A stretch of DNA of 64,000 nucleotides from Caldifarciminota bacterium (GTDB taxonomy: Bacteria > Hydrothermota > Tepidihabitantia > Tepidihabitantales > CAIPLT01), in the NCBI GenBank assembly GCA_903865935.1, contig CAIPLT010000083.1:1-64000 (forward strand). Reading direction: 5' to 3'. The position numbers and the translations under genes are program-made. Below are positions 62,738 through 64,000 of this stretch, piece by piece. Numbering within the stretch: position 1 is the first letter of the stretch; every line of letters starts with the position of its first letter. The notes below the pieces were generated by a model. The model made no database searches. It saw only the letters and a list, made by a program, of their open reading frames with translations, and was not told the origin of the DNA.

Positions 62738-62905
62738 CTATTTTTTAATATAACGTTTTTTCGTTGAATTTGTCCGAGGCCGTTCTTTTTCTTCCTCGGG
62801 CAAATCCATACAAGAGTCAAAATATTTACATTGCGGACAGCAATCATCACGCAACTGGGCTTTTGACTGACATAACTCATAACCCGAACAGGCACGACAA
62901 CACAT
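62738..62905 (-). CDS. Eight-cysteine microprotein with basic tail
   Basis: This 55-residue protein (MCCRACSGYELCQ..., CCPQCKYFDSC) has two CC-x2-C-x5-C modules with the same eight cysteine positions as its neighbour. Gln13 and Leu18 are shared, as is an aromatic residue at position 29 or one beside it. Unlike the neighbour, its tail is basic (RPRTNSTKKRYIKK). GAGG lies 11 nt before the ATG. It begins 21 nt after the speB stop, and the second microprotein follows, so the three probably form an operon. Function is unknown; a metal-binding pair is inferred. Confidence 0.72.
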   Translation of the reverse strand: MCCRACSGYELCQSKAQLRDDCCPQCKYFDSCMDLPEEEKERPRTNSTKKRYIKK

Positions 62906-62926
62906 TGTTTCTATATCCTCTAATAG

Positions 62927-63757
62927 TTACATTTTTTTGTTTTTGTTCATCATTAAAATCAGTTCACGTAAAATTTCTGCAACGACTGATGCATAGCCTA
63001 AATTTGGTGATGCGAGTGGATTATATTCGACGATATCACAAGCAATGATATTTAGTTCACTCATTTTTAGTATTGACTGGAATAATTCCTGGTATGAAAT
63101 ACCACCCGGAACAGCGGTTTGAACGGCGGGCATTATGCCGCAATCCAAAACATCGATATCTAATGTCAGATAGCATGGCATTGTTTTAATCTTTTTCTTA
63201 ATGCCATCAATATATTCGGCGACCTTAAAAAGGTATTGATTTTTCGTAGCGGGGACGAATAGAGAACGGAGTCCAAGTTGAAATATTCGATTATTCGGAA
63301 TTATTTCACTTATGCGCTTGATGACGGTCGCATGACTGTATTTTTCACCGAGATAAGTATCTCTCGTATCCGAGTGAGCATCAAGCTGAATAAGGTTAAG
63401 ATCAGGAAAGTATTTCACTATTTCGGATACAATTGGTACTGTGATTGTATGTTCGCCACCTAAAGATATGATACGTTTTTTTTCTTTAATATATTTCTTA
63501 ATTTCCTCTCGAATTTGACTGAAAGTCTGTGCTACCGAGGGGTAGTTTAAAACAATATCACCAGCGTCATATATCTTGATTTTACGGATATCCTGTTTGA
63601 AATATGGACTGTAGGTTTCGACATTATCAGCACCGATGCGAACAAACTGGGGGGCGAACCGACTACCTGGAATATACGAACTGGAACGGTCGTACGGTAT
63701 ACCCAAGATAACCGTATTTGCTTCTTTTAGAGAAGAATTTACAAAGTGAAATGCCAT
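62927..63757 (-). CDS. speB: Agmatinase-like ureohydrolase
   Basis: This 276-residue binuclear-manganese ureohydrolase most likely converts agmatine to putrescine and urea. Metal-ligand motifs are SLGGEHTITVP, QLDAHSDTRD and TLDIDVLD; the Glu in GGEHT, in place of the Asp of GGDHS, is common in bacterial agmatinases. The GIPYDRSSSYIPGSRFAPQFVR start is also typical. Arginase or formiminoglutamase cannot be excluded. There is no Shine-Dalgarno sequence; the promoter lies about 80 nt upstream. No arginine decarboxylase gene is in the window. Confidence 0.88.
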   Translation of the reverse strand: MAFHFVNSSLKEANTVILGIPYDRSSSYIPGSRFAPQFVRIGADNVETYSPYFKQDIRKIKIYDAGDIVLNYPSVAQTFSQIREEIKKYIKEKKRIISLGGEHTITVPIVSEIVKYFPDLNLIQLDAHSDTRDTYLGEKYSHATVIKRISEIIPNNRIFQLGLRSLFVPATKNQYLFKVAEYIDGIKKKIKTMPCYLTLDIDVLDCGIMPAVQTAVPGGISYQELFQSILKMSELNIIACDIVEYNPLASPNLGYASVVAEILRELILMMNKNKKM

Positions 63758-63836
63758 TTTATAATAAACATATATTCACACATGCTGTGCGCTTTTTCTG
63801 TATATATGAACTGATTCGATATACTTCGTATTGGCA

Positions 63837-63864
63837 AGATTAACAAAATATTTTTATTTGTCAA
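63837..63864 (-). promoter_or_regulatory. Putative speB-microprotein operon promoter
   Basis: On the - strand TTGACA (63859-63864), a 16-bp spacer and TAATCT (63837-63842). The leader to the ATG at 63757 would be about 73 nt. Confidence 0.6.
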
Positions 63865-63918
63865 GAGTAAATTTTAGTTATTTTTAAATATTATTTCATT
63901 GTTTAGATGAGTTAACTA

Positions 63919-63947
63919 TTGACAAATATTGATTCATAAATTATCGT
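63919..63947 (+). promoter_or_regulatory. Putative promoter of the right-edge gene
   Basis: TTGACA (63919-63924), a 17-bp spacer and TATCGT (63942-63947), a weak -10. TTGGAGG lies before the ATG at 63971. Confidence 0.5.
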
Positions 63948-63970
63948 TATTAGTTATATTGGAGGCAAAT

Positions 63971-64000
63971 ATGGACGAAAAACGAGCATATGAAAATGCA
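63971..64000 (+). CDS. Start of a gene cut by the window edge
   Basis: An ATG preceded by TTGGAGGCAAAT opens a frame of ten codons (MDEKRAYENA) that runs off the window. The Shine-Dalgarno sequence and promoter support a real gene. Too little is visible to name it. Confidence 0.6.
   Translation, partial: MDEKRAYENA

Noticed and set aside
62686-62895. 69-codon - strand frame across the microprotein genes
   Set aside because: It uses a different frame, has no ribosome site and no motifs, while the two cysteine-rich frames share exact cysteine spacing.

Overview
The window reads as a chromosomal segment of an anaerobic, AT-rich, Gram-negative-type bacterium of the FCB superphylum, most likely candidate phylum WOR-3 (Stahlbacteria) or a close relative. 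This assignment is inference. It rests on eight large secreted proteins that end in the FlgD-Ig/type IX-like C-terminal sorting domain (CTD), two gingipain-like C25 proteins plus a PorU-like protease, and a MvhAGD-HdrABC electron-bifurcating hydrogenase set in a bacterial background. No phage, IS element or CRISPR array was seen. Most genes are ordinary housekeeping genes mixed with lineage-specific secreted proteins.

Layout. 0-9 kb: a C25 protease, cdd-deoB behind a tRNA-Leu(GAG), galE, and an ECF sigma/zinc-finger anti-sigma/Spy-like envelope-stress operon. 9-18 kb: chrA, a PorU-like protease, queH and an M28 peptidase. 18-24 kb: tsaB, a NYN-domain protein, birA, an FG-GAP protein, an MFS transporter and a SRAP (YedK/HMCES) protein. 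24-38 kb: a canonical SAM-I riboswitch in front of a membrane TPR gene, dnaN, a lipoprotein, a 1692-residue C25-like protein, thiL, a PKD protein, a relic of a second thiL 3' end, and a 17-repeat propeller protein. 38-45 kb: the hdrC-hdrB-hdrA-mvhD-surE operon, then a free-standing aspartokinase-type ACT protein with two ABC permeases. 45-56 kb: a DUF763 protein, an RsmB/NOP2 methyltransferase with a detached C-terminal domain, mazG, glyA-eno-ftsB-like, and purF followed by four tightly overlapping membrane genes of unknown function. 56-64 kb: mvhG-mvhA, a WbaP-type sugar transferase directly abutting a PorZ-like propeller protein, then speB with two tandem eight-cysteine microproteins.

How the parts fit. 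PorU-like and PorZ-like proteins, a WbaP-type initiating glycosyltransferase and eight CTD proteins suggest a type IX-like secretion and glycan-anchoring pathway. HdrABC-MvhD and MvhGA together encode a complete H2-dependent flavin-based bifurcation complex in two operons 14 kb apart.

Promoters are strikingly regular (TTGACA/T, 16-17 bp, TATAAT-like). Ten genes have the -10 box only 3-9 nt from the start codon and no Shine-Dalgarno sequence, implying widespread leaderless mRNAs. The best candidates for something undescribed are the paired CCx2Cx5C microproteins (62541-62905), the four-gene membrane cluster (52953-56252), the SAM-I riboswitch on a TPR gene (25224-25456) and the wbaP-porZ pair (59002-62544).
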